This document shows positions 6,850 to 15,251 of a stretch of 27,015 nt of DNA, in pieces (the first letter of the stretch is position 1; each line of letters begins with the position of its first letter). Both the position numbers and the translations under genes were made by a program. Below the pieces are notes generated by a model. It saw only the letters and a program-made list of their open reading frames with translations. It was not told the DNA's origin and searched no databases. This DNA comes from CAZVUW01 sp964629825 (lineage in GTDB: Bacteria > Actinomycetota > Nitriliruptoria > Euzebyales > Egibacteraceae), in assembly GCA_964629825.1 (NCBI GenBank), contig CAZVUW010000036.1:1-27015 (forward strand), given 5' to 3'.

Positions 6850-8196
6850 CTAGCCCGCGCCGACCGTCACCTCACGGACCAGGTCGACGGTGCTGCCGTC
6901 GCCGTGGCGGAGCGTGAACACGATCCGGCAGTCGCCGGGCTCGGCCCCGGCGTCGATCTGGAAGCCGGCGAGGATGTCGTCGGCGGCCGGGGCCAGAGTG
7001 TTGCTGGTCCAGATGTCGGCGCCCCGCACGCAGGGGCCCGCCACCGCGATCGCGGCCAGCTGGCGCTCGTCCGGGACGGTGAAGAGCGCCTGCACCACCT
7101 CGCCGGGGGTGACGGTGCGCTCGTTGATCCGCACGTCGTAGCGGTCGTCGTCGCAGTCGCCGGCGGCCGCTGCGAGCGCCTCGGCGTTGGCGCTGCTCAC
7201 GGCCGCCTCACCCCCGCCGATGTGGGCGGAGTCGATGTCGCAGGCGTGCAGCGCCAGCCAGTTCGTCACAGCGGCCGGCGGCTCGCTCTGTGTGCCGGGG
7301 GTGAGCAGCAGGGGCGCCTCGAGCAGCCCGGCGTGCGGCCCCATCGACAGCGCGTCGGCGAAGTCGAAGCCGGTCGCGAAGTCGAGGTGCTCGCGGCTGT
7401 AGCCGAACTCGGTGCTGGCGAGGTCAGCCAGCGCCAGCGCCGTCTCCCAGCGCCCGCCGCCCTCCTCGCGGACGCGCACGACCTCGATCTCCAGCGCCTC
7501 GATCGCCGCGACGACGCCGTCGGCGACGGCAGCGGCTCCACCGGGGACGAGCACGCGCTCGATGTCCAGCTCAGACAGGGCCTCGGCGACCACGGGGTGC
7601 AGCCGTGCCCCCGGGGTGAGCAGGATCGGGAAGCCCTCGGAGAACGCCAGAGCCGAGGCGACCAGGGCGTCCGCGAAGCCCTCGCCCGACGCGACGATCG
7701 CGGTGCGCTGCCCACCCCAGAGCCCCACCTCGACGCCGACGGCGGCGATGGCGGCGGCGGTCTCGTAGCGGGAGGCGCCGGAGCGGCGCTCGACCTCATA
7801 GCCCGCCTGCTCCAGCTGCGCGGCCACGGCGGGGCGGATCGCCGCCTCCCCACCCAGCAGCGTCACGGACTCGGCGCCCAGCGCCTCCAGCGCCTCCAGC
7901 GTGGGATCGGGCACCGCGTCGCGTGCGACGAGCAGCAGCGGGGCGTCCAGCTGCCCCGCGAGGTAGCCGCCGGCCAGGGCGTCCGGCCAGTCCTGCGCGC
8001 TGGCTATGATCACCCGCTCGGCCGCGTCGAAGGTGTCCTCGGCGATCAGGCGCGCGGTCTCGAAGCGGTTCTGGCCGGCGTAGCGCTCGAACGTCGCGGG
8101 CTGCGCCGCAGCAGGTCCCGGCGCGAGTGCGAGCAGCAGAGCCACCAGCAGCAGCGGGAGCAGGAGCGGCCGGACGGGTGCTGCGGTCGGCTTCAT
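6850..8196 (-). CDS. Secreted protein with three cell-wall-binding-2 repeats
   Basis: The 448-residue product has a Sec signal peptide (hydrophobic Leu-rich core 10-26, probable cleavage after PAAA at residue 31). Three CW_binding_2-type (PF04122) repeats follow, each opening with the R-x-E-T-A motif: AGQNRFETA (about 40), SGASRYETA (about 139) and GGGRWETA (about 237). Each repeat also shows the family's DAL step (WPDALAGG, FADALVAS, FADALSMG), PLLL/PILL and a glycine turn (LLGGEAAI, VPGGAAAV, IGGGEAAV). In clostridia such triple repeats bind wall teichoic polymers; what they bind in actinomycetes is not established. The last ~100 residues look like a beta-sandwich with two cysteines. Start ATG 8196 has GGAGG four bases upstream. 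Only 19 bases separate it from acs, so it probably depends on read-through from acs. Confidence 0.93.
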   Translation of the reverse strand: MKPTAAPVRPLLLPLLLVALLLALAPGPAAAQPATFERYAGQNRFETARLIAEDTFDAAERVIIASAQDWPDALAGGYLAGQLDAPLLLVARDAVPDPTLEALEALGAESVTLLGGEAAIRPAVAAQLEQAGYEVERRSGASRYETAAAIAAVGVEVGLWGGQRTAIVASGEGFADALVASALAFSEGFPILLTPGARLHPVVAEALSELDIERVLVPGGAAAVADGVVAAIEALEIEVVRVREEGGGRWETALALADLASTEFGYSREHLDFATGFDFADALSMGPHAGLLEAPLLLTPGTQSEPPAAVTNWLALHACDIDSAHIGGGEAAVSSANAEALAAAAGDCDDDRYDVRINERTVTPGEVVQALFTVPDERQLAAIAVAGPCVRGADIWTSNTLAPAADDILAGFQIDAGAEPGDCRIVFTLRHGDGSTVDLVREVTVGAG

Positions 8197-8215
8197 GGCA
8201 CCTCCAGGCGCCGGG

Positions 8216-10189
8216 CTAGACCTTGGTCTCCTTCAGGCGCGCGACGATGTCGGCGTTGGCGAGGGTCGTCACGTCGCCGAGCTCGCGGCCCTCTGCGATG
8301 TCGCGGAGCAGCCGGCGCATGATCTTGCCGGAGCGCGTCTTCGGCAGGTCGTCGGTGAACAGCACGTTGGCGGGCCGGGCGATCTTGCCGATCTTGTCGG
8401 CGACGTGCTCGCGCAGCTCAGCCGCGAGCTCGTCCGTGCCCTCCTGGCCGCCGCGCAGGGTCACGAACGCGACGATCGCCTGGCCGGTCAGCTCATCCGA
8501 GCGGCCGGTGACCGCGGCCTCGGCCACAGCGGGGTGGTCGACCAGCGCCGACTCGACCTCGGTGGTGGAGATGCGGTGCCCGGACACGTTCATGACGTCA
8601 TCGACGCGGCCGAGCAGCCAGATGGAGCCATCCTCGTCGAGCTTGGCGCCGTCGCCGGCGAAGTAGACGTCCTCGCCGAAGCGCGACCAGTAGGTCTCGC
8701 GGTAGCGCTCGTCGTCCCCCCAGAGGGTGCGCAGCATCGACGGCCACGGCCGCTGGAGGGTGAGGTAGCCGCCCTCGCCGGGGGCGACCGGGTTGCCGTC
8801 GTTGTCGACCACGACGGCCTTGATGCCGGGGAACGCCCGCATGGCCGAGCCCGGCTTGGCGACGGTGATCCCGGGCAGCGGCGTGATCATGATCGCGCCG
8901 GTCTCGGTCTGCCACCACGTGTCGACAACCGGCGCACGTCCACCGCCGATGTGCTCGTGGTACCAGGTCCAGGCCTCGGGGTTGATCGGCTCGCCGACGC
9001 TGCCGAGCAGGCGCAGGCTGCTGAGGTCGTGGGCGGCCGGCAGGTCGGTGCCCCACTTCATGAAGGCGCGGATGGCGGTCGGCGCCGTGTAGAGGATCGT
9101 GACGCCGTAGCGCTCCACGATCTCCCAGAAGCGGTCCCGTGCCGGGTGGTCGGGGGCGCCCTCGTACAGCACGCTGGTGGCGCGGTTGGCCAGGGGGCCG
9201 TAGACGATGTAGCTGTGCCCGGTCACCCAGCCGATGTCCGCCGCGCACCAGTAGATGTCGCTGTCCGGCTTGAGGTCGAACACGAGCCGGTGGGTGGCCG
9301 CGACCTGGGTCAGGTAGCCGCCCGTCGTGTGGACGATCCCCTTGGGCTTACCGGTCGTCCCAGACGTGTAGAGGATGTACAGGACATCCTCGGCGTCCAT
9401 GGGCTCGGGCGAGCACTCGGCCGGCTGGTCCGCGACGAGGTCGTGGTACCAGACGTCGCGGCCCTCGCGCATCGGCACGTCCTCGCCGGTGCGGCGCACG
9501 ACGATGCAGGTCGAGATGCGGTCTGTGCCCTCCATGGCCCGATCCGCCGAGGCCTTGAGCGGCACGACGTTGCCCTTGCGGTAGGCGCCGTCGGCGGTGA
9601 TCAGGACGCGCGCGTCCGCGTCGTCGATGCGGTCGATCAGGGCCTTGGCGGAGAAGCCCCCGAACACCACCGAGTGGATCGCGCCGATGCGCGCGCAGGC
9701 GAGCATCGCCACCGGCAGCTCGGGGATCATCGGCAGGTAGATGTTGACGCGATCGCCCTTGGACACGCCGAGCGCCTTGAGCGCGTTGGCGAAGCGGCAG
9801 ACGTCGTCGCGCAGCTGGGCGTAGGTGATCGTGCGCCGGTCGCCCGGCTCACCCTCCCAGTGGTAGGCGACCTGGTCGCCGTATCCGGCCTCGATGTGGC
9901 GATCCAGGCAGTTCTCGCTCGCGTTGAGGATCCCGCCGGAGAACCAGCGGGCGTGCGGGGGGTTCCACTCGAGCACCCGGTCCCATGGCCGCTGCCAGCG
10001 CAGCTGGGAGGCCTGAGCCGCCCACCAGCCCTCGGGATCCCGCTCCGCCTCCTCGTAGACGGCCGGGTCGTTCACCAGCGCCTGGGCGACGAACTCCTCC
10101 GAGGGTGGGAACGTGCGCCCCTCCCTCAGCAGGTTCTCGATCGCCTCGCGGCTCTCGCGGACGTCCTGGGTGCTGCCTGGATCGGTCAT
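8216..10189 (-). CDS. acs: Acetyl-CoA synthetase (AMP-forming)
   Basis: Acs converts acetate, ATP and CoA to acetyl-CoA through acetyl-AMP. The 657-residue length fits the family. The P-loop YTSGTTGKPKG is at 274-284, the acyl-pocket motif VVDTWWQTETGA contains the Trp that restricts the enzyme to acetate, and the C-terminal catalytic lysine is Lys622 in PKTRSGKIMRR. This lysine is the site of reversible acetylation in known Acs enzymes, so control by a GNAT or a deacetylase is possible but not shown here. ATG 10189 has AAAGGAG five bases upstream. It follows a small unknown gene by 16 bases and precedes the cell-wall-repeat gene by 19. Confidence 0.98.
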   Translation of the reverse strand: MTDPGSTQDVRESREAIENLLREGRTFPPSEEFVAQALVNDPAVYEEAERDPEGWWAAQASQLRWQRPWDRVLEWNPPHARWFSGGILNASENCLDRHIEAGYGDQVAYHWEGEPGDRRTITYAQLRDDVCRFANALKALGVSKGDRVNIYLPMIPELPVAMLACARIGAIHSVVFGGFSAKALIDRIDDADARVLITADGAYRKGNVVPLKASADRAMEGTDRISTCIVVRRTGEDVPMREGRDVWYHDLVADQPAECSPEPMDAEDVLYILYTSGTTGKPKGIVHTTGGYLTQVAATHRLVFDLKPDSDIYWCAADIGWVTGHSYIVYGPLANRATSVLYEGAPDHPARDRFWEIVERYGVTILYTAPTAIRAFMKWGTDLPAAHDLSSLRLLGSVGEPINPEAWTWYHEHIGGGRAPVVDTWWQTETGAIMITPLPGITVAKPGSAMRAFPGIKAVVVDNDGNPVAPGEGGYLTLQRPWPSMLRTLWGDDERYRETYWSRFGEDVYFAGDGAKLDEDGSIWLLGRVDDVMNVSGHRISTTEVESALVDHPAVAEAAVTGRSDELTGQAIVAFVTLRGGQEGTDELAAELREHVADKIGKIARPANVLFTDDLPKTRSGKIMRRLLRDIAEGRELGDVTTLANADIVARLKETKV

Positions 10190-10205
10190 CCCCGCTCCTT
10201 TGGGC

Positions 10206-10481
10206 TCAGTCCTCGCCGTCCTCCAGGATGGTCATCCCCTCGAGCACGTCGCGTGCGGTGTCGCGGTCGTGCAGGCTGGCCTCGGCCAGCGAGCTGTCCT
10301 CCCGTGCGAGGCGGCGCACCTCGTCAGGGTCGATGCCCTCGTCCGCGAGGGCGCGCAGCTCCTCCTCGGTGAGCTCGATCTCGGGTGCTGCGCTGAGCCG
10401 CCGGCGGACGCGCTCCCCCGGCGTGTCGGGGCGCTGGCGACGTCCGGTCTGCGGTGGTGCGTTTCGTCGTTGACGGGTCAT
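10206..10481 (-). CDS. Small charged hypothetical protein
   Basis: I do not recognise this 91-residue protein. Its first ~28 residues are strongly basic and probably disordered (many Arg and Gln). The rest is acidic and helix-favouring, with ELTEEELRALADEGIDPDEVRRLARE in the middle and an acidic end (EDGED). Coding is supported by its position: it starts 72 bases after mdh on the same strand and ends 16 bases before the acs start codon, a spacing typical of operon genes. The ribosome binding site is weak (AGGGG). The opposite polarity of the two halves could suit binding to a nucleic acid or an acidic partner, but this is only a guess. Confidence 0.7.
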   Translation of the reverse strand: MTRQRRNAPPQTGRRQRPDTPGERVRRRLSAAPEIELTEEELRALADEGIDPDEVRRLAREDSSLAEASLHDRDTARDVLEGMTILEDGED

Positions 10482-10524
10482 CTACAGCCCCTGAGGTAGT
10501 CGGTTGGGAAGGGAAGCCGGGAGA

Positions 10525-10546
10525 CCGGGCGGCGGACGCCGCCCGG
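10525..10546 (-). terminator. GC-rich hairpin after mdh
   Basis: CCGGGCGGC (10525-10533) and GCCGCCCGG (10538-10546) form a perfect 9 bp stem with a four-base loop, seven bases beyond the mdh stop codon. There is no T-run downstream on the minus strand, so it may protect or weaken rather than fully end the mdh transcript; acs and its upstream gene would lie beyond it. Confidence 0.55.
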
Positions 10547-10553
10547 ACCGGTG

Positions 10554-11483
10554 CTAGACCAGCGAGTCGATGTCGGCCTGCTTGGCGCGCACGGCCTCGG
10601 CGGCCTTGAGCAGGTTGGCGCGCTCCTCGTCGGTGAGGTCGATCTCGACCACCTCCTGCACGCCGCCGCGGCCCAGCCGCGCCAGCACGCCGAGGTAGAC
10701 GCCCTCGATGCCGTACTGGCCGTCGACCCAGGCGCACACGGGCATCTCGGCACCGCTGTCGGTCGCGATGGCCTCGACCATCTTTGCCGCGGCCGAGGAG
10801 GGCGCGTAGTAGGCCGAGCCGGTCTTCAGCAGCGCCACGACCTCGGCGCCGCCGTCGCGCGTCTGCTGCACGAGGTCGGCGATGGTGTCGGCGTCGAGGA
10901 CCTCGGTCAGCGGCTTGCCGTCGACCGTGGTGTGCGAGGGGACGGGCACCATCGTGTCGCCGTGCGAACCGAGCGTCAGCGCGGACACGGCCAGGGGGGA
11001 CACGCCCGCCGCCGCGGCGATCTTGTCCGCGAAGCGCGCCGAGTCGAGCATCCCGGCCTGCCCCATGACCCGCTCGGTGGGGAACCCGGACACCCGCTGG
11101 AACAGGGCGGTCATCTCGTCGAGCGGGTTGGAGACCACGATGACGACGGCGTCCGGCGAGGTGGCCGCGATCTCGCGCGCGATGCCGCCGACGATCTTGG
11201 CGTTGTCGGTCAACAGGTCCATCCGGCTCATGCCGGGCTTGCGCGGCTTGCCGGCGGTCACGACCACGATGTCGCTGCCCGCGGTGGGGCCGTAGTCGTT
11301 TGTGCCGATCACGGGGGTCTCATAGCGCTCGAGCGGACGTGACTGGTTCATGTCCAGCGCCAGACCCTGTGGGAGGCCCTCGACGATGTCGGTCATCACG
11401 ACCTCGTCGGCGTAGCCCGCCGCGGCGATGCGCTGGACGGTCGTGGACCCGTACTTGCCTGCACCGACTACGGTGATCTTCAC
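10554..11483 (-). CDS. mdh: Malate dehydrogenase, LDH-like NAD-dependent type
   Basis: Mdh interconverts malate and oxaloacetate with NAD in the TCA cycle. In the 309-residue protein the N-terminal Rossmann motif is GAGKYGSTT (7-15), where a Tyr occupies a position usually held by Val or Ile, and Asp32 suits NAD preference. Arg81 in GKPRKPGMSR is the malate/oxaloacetate specificity arginine, Arg87 and Arg150 bind substrate, and His174 in GSHGDTMVP is catalytic. VSNPLDEMT is typical of the LDH-like group. The start is GTG at 11483 with AGGGAG about ten bases upstream. It lies downstream of folD with a 125-base leader that contains a large inverted repeat. Confidence 0.97.
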   Translation of the reverse strand: MKITVVGAGKYGSTTVQRIAAAGYADEVVMTDIVEGLPQGLALDMNQSRPLERYETPVIGTNDYGPTAGSDIVVVTAGKPRKPGMSRMDLLTDNAKIVGGIAREIAATSPDAVVIVVSNPLDEMTALFQRVSGFPTERVMGQAGMLDSARFADKIAAAAGVSPLAVSALTLGSHGDTMVPVPSHTTVDGKPLTEVLDADTIADLVQQTRDGGAEVVALLKTGSAYYAPSSAAAKMVEAIATDSGAEMPVCAWVDGQYGIEGVYLGVLARLGRGGVQEVVEIDLTDEERANLLKAAEAVRAKQADIDSLV

Positions 11484-11507
11484 GGTTTCTTGGCTCCCTG
11501 GCTCGAT

Positions 11508-11544
11508 CCGAACGCGCGACCGGGAACGCCCGGCCAGCGTTCGG
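11508..11544. promoter_or_regulatory. Nested inverted repeat between folD and mdh
   Basis: CCGAACGC (11508-11515) pairs with GCGTTCGG (11537-11544), and inside it CCGGG (11520-11524) pairs with CCCGG (11529-11533). The structure lies 24 bases before the mdh start on the minus strand. It may be a folD terminator without a T-run, or a structured mdh leader. I do not recognise a known regulator site or riboswitch in it. Confidence 0.45.
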
Positions 11545-11608
11545 AGACTAGCGTCCCCCCTTCGGGCGACGCGAAAGCCTCCCTACCCCCAGATCCACGT
11601 GCTGACGA

Positions 11609-12478
11609 TCAGACGGTCTCGGCCTGCAGGCGCGCCGCCAGCAGGGTGTTGTGCAGCAGCATGGCCCTCGTCATCGGTCCAACGCCACCGGGCACCGGCG
11701 TGATCCAGCCGGCGACCTCGGCGACCTCGTCGAAGTCCACGTCGCCGAACAAGGTGCCGTCCTCGCGCCGGTTGATGCCGACGTCAAGCACCGCGGCGCC
11801 GGGCTTGACCATGTCACCGGTCAGGGTGTGCGGAACCCCCGTAGCCACGACGACGATGTCGGCGCGGCGGGTGTGCGCCGCCAGGTCGCGCGTGCCGGTG
11901 TGGCACATGGTGACGGTGGCGTTGGCGTCCGGGCCCTTGGCCGCCAGCAGCATCGCCAGCGGGCGGCCGACCAGCTGCGAGCGGCCGATGATCACGACGT
12001 CGGCACCCGCGATCGGCACGCCCGCCGAGCGCAGAAGGACCTGGCAGCCCAGCGGCGTGGCCGGCACGAACAGCGGGTCGCCCCGCAGCAGGCGGCCCGC
12101 GCTGACCGGGCCGAGGCCGTCGACGTCCTTCAGCGGCGAGATGCGCTCCTGGGCCGCGATCGCGTCGAGATGATCGGGCAGCGGCATCTGGACGATGATC
12201 CCGCTCACAGCGGGGTCCTCGTTGAGGCGGTCGATCTCGGCGTGCAGGTCGTCCTGGCTGATGTCGGCCGGCAGGCGCGCGCCCAGCGAGGCCATGCCGA
12301 CCGCCTGGCAGTCGCGCTCCTTGCCCGCCACGTAGACATGGCTGGCGGGGTCGTCGCCGACCAGCACCGCGGCCAGCCCCGGGACGATGCCGCGCTCGGC
12401 GAGCTCGGCGACCTCGGTGGCGATGCGCTCCCGCTCCGCCGCCGCCACCTGCTTGCCGTCGATGATCCTGGCCGTCAT
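11609..12478 (-). CDS. folD: Methylenetetrahydrofolate dehydrogenase/cyclohydrolase
   Basis: FolD is bifunctional: it oxidises 5,10-methylene-THF to methenyl-THF and hydrolyses that to 10-formyl-THF, the formyl donor for PurN and PurH. In the 289-residue protein the active-site Tyr49 and Lys53 are in SHVYVAGKERDC, Gln97 is in IIVQMPLP, and Asp118 and Asp120 are in KDVDG. The NADP-binding segment is GRSQLVGRPLAMLL (166-179) and the C-terminal signature is PVPGGVGPMT. The usual PCTP motif reads PATP here (139-142). Start ATG 12478 has GAGGAG about 12 bases upstream. It lies between the kinase gene and mdh on the same strand. Confidence 0.97.
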   Translation of the reverse strand: MTARIIDGKQVAAAERERIATEVAELAERGIVPGLAAVLVGDDPASHVYVAGKERDCQAVGMASLGARLPADISQDDLHAEIDRLNEDPAVSGIIVQMPLPDHLDAIAAQERISPLKDVDGLGPVSAGRLLRGDPLFVPATPLGCQVLLRSAGVPIAGADVVIIGRSQLVGRPLAMLLAAKGPDANATVTMCHTGTRDLAAHTRRADIVVVATGVPHTLTGDMVKPGAAVLDVGINRREDGTLFGDVDFDEVAEVAGWITPVPGGVGPMTRAMLLHNTLLAARLQAETV

Positions 12479-12571
12479 CGCTGGCCGTCGCTCCTCTCTG
12501 GCCTCGTGCTCGAGCCGCGTCCGAAGTGCGCGGTCAGGGCGGGAGCATAGGGCCAGCCGCCGCGCCGGCCC

Positions 12572-14086
12572 TCATCGGAGCACGAAGGCCGCGGCGCCGC
12601 CAAGGCTGCGGCCGACGCCGGACAGCAGGGCCCCCGCGCGCCCGAACAGCAGCGCCGGGATCAGAAGGGCCGCCGCGCCCACCGCGAGAATCGCGACGCC
12701 CAGCGCCCACACCGGCGACAGGACGATGCGCCACAGGCGCCCGGCGCCGACCGCGGCGATCACGGCGACGCAGGCCGCCAGCGCCGTGCTGCCGAGCACC
12801 GCCGCCGAGGTGGGGTCGAGGCCGGACACCCCCTCCAGACCGGCGCCCACGGCGCTCAGCAGCAGCACGCTGGTGCAGGCGAGCAGGCTCGTGCGCGCCC
12901 ACGACCGCACCGGACCCGGCAGGGCGGCACGGTCGGACAGCAGGGACGCCCAGGCCAGCGGTGGGGCGAAGACGCTCTCGGCGCTGCTCGCTCCGGCGGC
13001 GAGGCAGGCGGCGAGGTGGATCGCGGCGACGGGGGCGATCGCCAGCCAGCGCAGCGGGTCCGCGGGGTCGCCCTGCGCCGACGACGGCAGCGTCAGCGCC
13101 AGACCGGCCGCCACGGCGGCCAGCACCACCAACCAGCCGCCCGTCCCGCCGCGCGGGCGGGGCGGCTCGGCGTGCCAGGGGTCCAGCAGAACCTCCGAGG
13201 CCGGCGGCAGCCAGTCATCCTCGCGCGCGGCGGAGGCGGGCAGCCAGTCCTCCTCGTAGGGGTCTCCGTGCGCCGCGTCTGACCCCCCGGGGGCCGGCGG
13301 AACGGGCTCCCAGCCGACCTCCGCGCCCACCACCAGCGGCAGGCGGGGGTCGAGAGCCGCGCGGCACGAGACCGGGCGCCGGGCCGGGTCGACCGAGAGC
13401 GCGGCGCGCAGACCCTCGGGGACGTCGAGCTCGTAGGGGTTCTCCAGCAGGGACGCCAGCTCGCTGCGACGAGCGCCGGTCAGCAGGGCGACGGCGGTGG
13501 CAGCGAACGCGTACACGTCGGCCAGCGGTCCGGCGCGGCCGGTGACGACCTCCGGGGCGGCGAACAGCGGCGTGCCGATCCGGGTGCGCGTGCCATCGCT
13601 GACGTCCCGCAAGGTGGAGACGTCGACCAGGACCAGGCCGCCGTCCTCGGTCTGGATGAGGTTCGCCGGCTTGACATCGCGGTGCACCAGCGGGACGCCC
13701 TGCGACCAGGTCCCTGCGTGCAGGTGGTCCAGCGCCTCGGCGAGCGGCTCCAGGCGCTCCAGCGCGGCGGGGTCCGCAGGGGCGTCGTCCATCGCCGGGC
13801 CGTCGACGTAGGACATCTCGACGAAGCCCCAGCCGTCCAGCCCCGCCCCCTCCAGGACGCCGCAGCGGTGGACCGCCACCAGGGCGGGGTGGTCGATCGC
13901 CAGGAGCCAGCGGCCGCGGCGCTCGACCTCCTCGGGTGGCACCAGCGCGTCGGGGCGGATCAGCTTCAGGGCACGGCGGCGCCCGCGCGTGTCCCTCGCC
14001 TCCCAGACCTCGCCCTCGCCGCCCTCCCCCACCAGCCGGACCAGACGCAGGTCGGCGACGACGCGCGGCCGGGCCTGGCTCGCCAC
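12572..14086 (-). CDS. Ser/Thr protein kinase with five-helix membrane domain
   Basis: The 504-residue product has an N-terminal Hanks-type kinase domain (about 12-250): glycine loop GEGGEGEVW (20-28), Lys41 in ALKLI, catalytic loop HRDVKPANL (135-143), and GTPLFAAPEV (171-180) for the activation-loop end and APE. The DFG motif is altered to DVS (155-157), keeping the metal-binding Asp. A 60-residue linker repeats E/D-D-W-L-P twice (near 280 and 291). Then come five hydrophobic segments (about 317-334, 347-366, 399-417, 428-448, 458-481), whereas most actinobacterial kinases have one. No PASTA or other extracellular sensor domain is visible. The start is GTG 14086 with AGGAGG six bases upstream. 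It is divergent from the DMT transporter and precedes folD by 93 bases. Confidence 0.92.
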   Translation of the reverse strand: MASQARPRVVADLRLVRLVGEGGEGEVWEARDTRGRRRALKLIRPDALVPPEEVERRGRWLLAIDHPALVAVHRCGVLEGAGLDGWGFVEMSYVDGPAMDDAPADPAALERLEPLAEALDHLHAGTWSQGVPLVHRDVKPANLIQTEDGGLVLVDVSTLRDVSDGTRTRIGTPLFAAPEVVTGRAGPLADVYAFAATAVALLTGARRSELASLLENPYELDVPEGLRAALSVDPARRPVSCRAALDPRLPLVVGAEVGWEPVPPAPGGSDAAHGDPYEEDWLPASAAREDDWLPPASEVLLDPWHAEPPRPRGGTGGWLVVLAAVAAGLALTLPSSAQGDPADPLRWLAIAPVAAIHLAACLAAGASSAESVFAPPLAWASLLSDRAALPGPVRSWARTSLLACTSVLLLSAVGAGLEGVSGLDPTSAAVLGSTALAACVAVIAAVGAGRLWRIVLSPVWALGVAILAVGAAALLIPALLFGRAGALLSGVGRSLGGAAAFVLR

Positions 14087-14251
14087 GGTCGTCCTCCTGT
14101 CTCTGCGGGCCCTCGCCGAGCGCCTCGCGGCGGGTCACCGCTCGGAGGCTGCGGCGCCGGGCGTGCTCGCTGACGCAGCGTGCACCCATACTCTGCATCA
14201 GCGGGCAGCCGCAGCGGCCGCACCGGCCCGCCCATCAGACCGAGGCAGCAC

Positions 14252-15250
14252 ATGTCAACCGCTTCGCCCGCGACCGCGCCGTCCCCCGTGGCGCGCCTCG
14301 CGGAACGTCCGCTCCTGGCCGGCGCCGCCGGGGCGTGCAGCATCGCCTTCTCCGGGATCCTGGTGCGGCTGGCCGACGTCAGCCCCGTGACGGCGGCGGT
14401 GTTCCGCTGCCTGTACGCCGTCCCGATCCTCGCCGTGTTCGCCGTCTGGGAGCGCCGCCGCTTCGGGCCGCGCGACGCCCGCTCGGTGCGGCTGGCGATG
14501 ATCGCCGGCCTGATGTTCTCGGCCGACCTGATCCTGTGGCACCACGCGATCGAGTACGTCGGGGCCGGTCTCGGCACGGTCCTCGGGAACCTCCAGGTGC
14601 TGCTGGTCGGCTTCGTGGCCTGGGCCTTCCTCGGCGAGCGGCCGCACTGGCGGATCCTGGCCGCCCTGCCGGTGGTGCTGATGGGGGTGGTGCTGATCTC
14701 CGGCGTGGTGGGCGCCGACGCCTACGGCTCCAACCCTCTGCTCGGCGGGCTGTTCGGCGTGCTCACCGCTCTGGCCTACTCGGGCTTCCTGCTGCTGCTG
14801 CGCGCCGGCAACGCGGATCGGCGGCGACCCGCCGGACCGCTGCTTGAGGCCACGGCCACGTCGGCCGTGCTGTCCACCCTGTTCGGCTGGATCCAGGGGA
14901 CCGTCGACCTGGTGCCGTCCTGGCCGGCGCACGGCTGGCTGATCCTGCTGGCGCTCAGCGCACAGGTCCTCGGCTGGCTGCTGATCTCGATGTCCCTCCC
15001 CCGTCTGCAGGCCGTGGTCACCTCGATGCTGCTGATGCTCCAGCCCGTGCTGGCCGTCCTGCTGAGCATCGCGCTGCTCGGCGAGCAGCCGTCGGCCGTC
15101 CAGCTGCTCGGCGCGGTCATCGTGCTGGCGGGGGTGGTGTTCGCCACCACCGCACGACAGCAACGTCCGGTCCCCGCCACGGCGGACGCGCCGACCCTGA
15201 CCGCCGCCGCGCGGGAACACCAGCGCGGCCGTCGACGTCCAACCGGTTGA
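14252..15250 (+). CDS. DMT superfamily (EamA) transporter
   Basis: This 332-residue inner-membrane protein has about ten hydrophobic helices in two EamA-type repeats, as in drug/metabolite exporters. The first repeat ends with the typical VLGNLQVLLVGFVAWAFLGE, and the second with SMLLMLQPVLAVLLSIALLGEQ, where each acidic E follows a helix that closes the repeat. The tail (about 300-332) is polar and Arg-rich. The substrate cannot be inferred. ATG 14252 is chosen because GAGG lies six bases upstream and upstream in-frame residues are polar and antisense-like. Its stop codon is one base from the ATG of the META-domain lipoprotein, so the two are probably co-transcribed and translationally coupled. 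Confidence 0.92.
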   Translation: MSTASPATAPSPVARLAERPLLAGAAGACSIAFSGILVRLADVSPVTAAVFRCLYAVPILAVFAVWERRRFGPRDARSVRLAMIAGLMFSADLILWHHAIEYVGAGLGTVLGNLQVLLVGFVAWAFLGERPHWRILAALPVVLMGVVLISGVVGADAYGSNPLLGGLFGVLTALAYSGFLLLLRAGNADRRRPAGPLLEATATSAVLSTLFGWIQGTVDLVPSWPAHGWLILLALSAQVLGWLLISMSLPRLQAVVTSMLLMLQPVLAVLLSIALLGEQPSAVQLLGAVIVLAGVVFATTARQQRPVPATADAPTLTAAAREHQRGRRRPTG

Positions 15251-15251
15251 G

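Noticed and set aside
8195..10372. Very long open frame on the plus strand opposite acs
   Set aside because: The acs reading is complete with all catalytic motifs; the opposite frame is low in complexity, rich in Arg, Gly, Val and Asp, and is the usual antisense shadow of a GC-rich gene.
12572..13270. Separate membrane-protein gene for the kinase C-terminal helices
   Set aside because: The frame is continuous from the kinase domain with no internal ribosome site or stop, so a single fused protein is the simpler reading.
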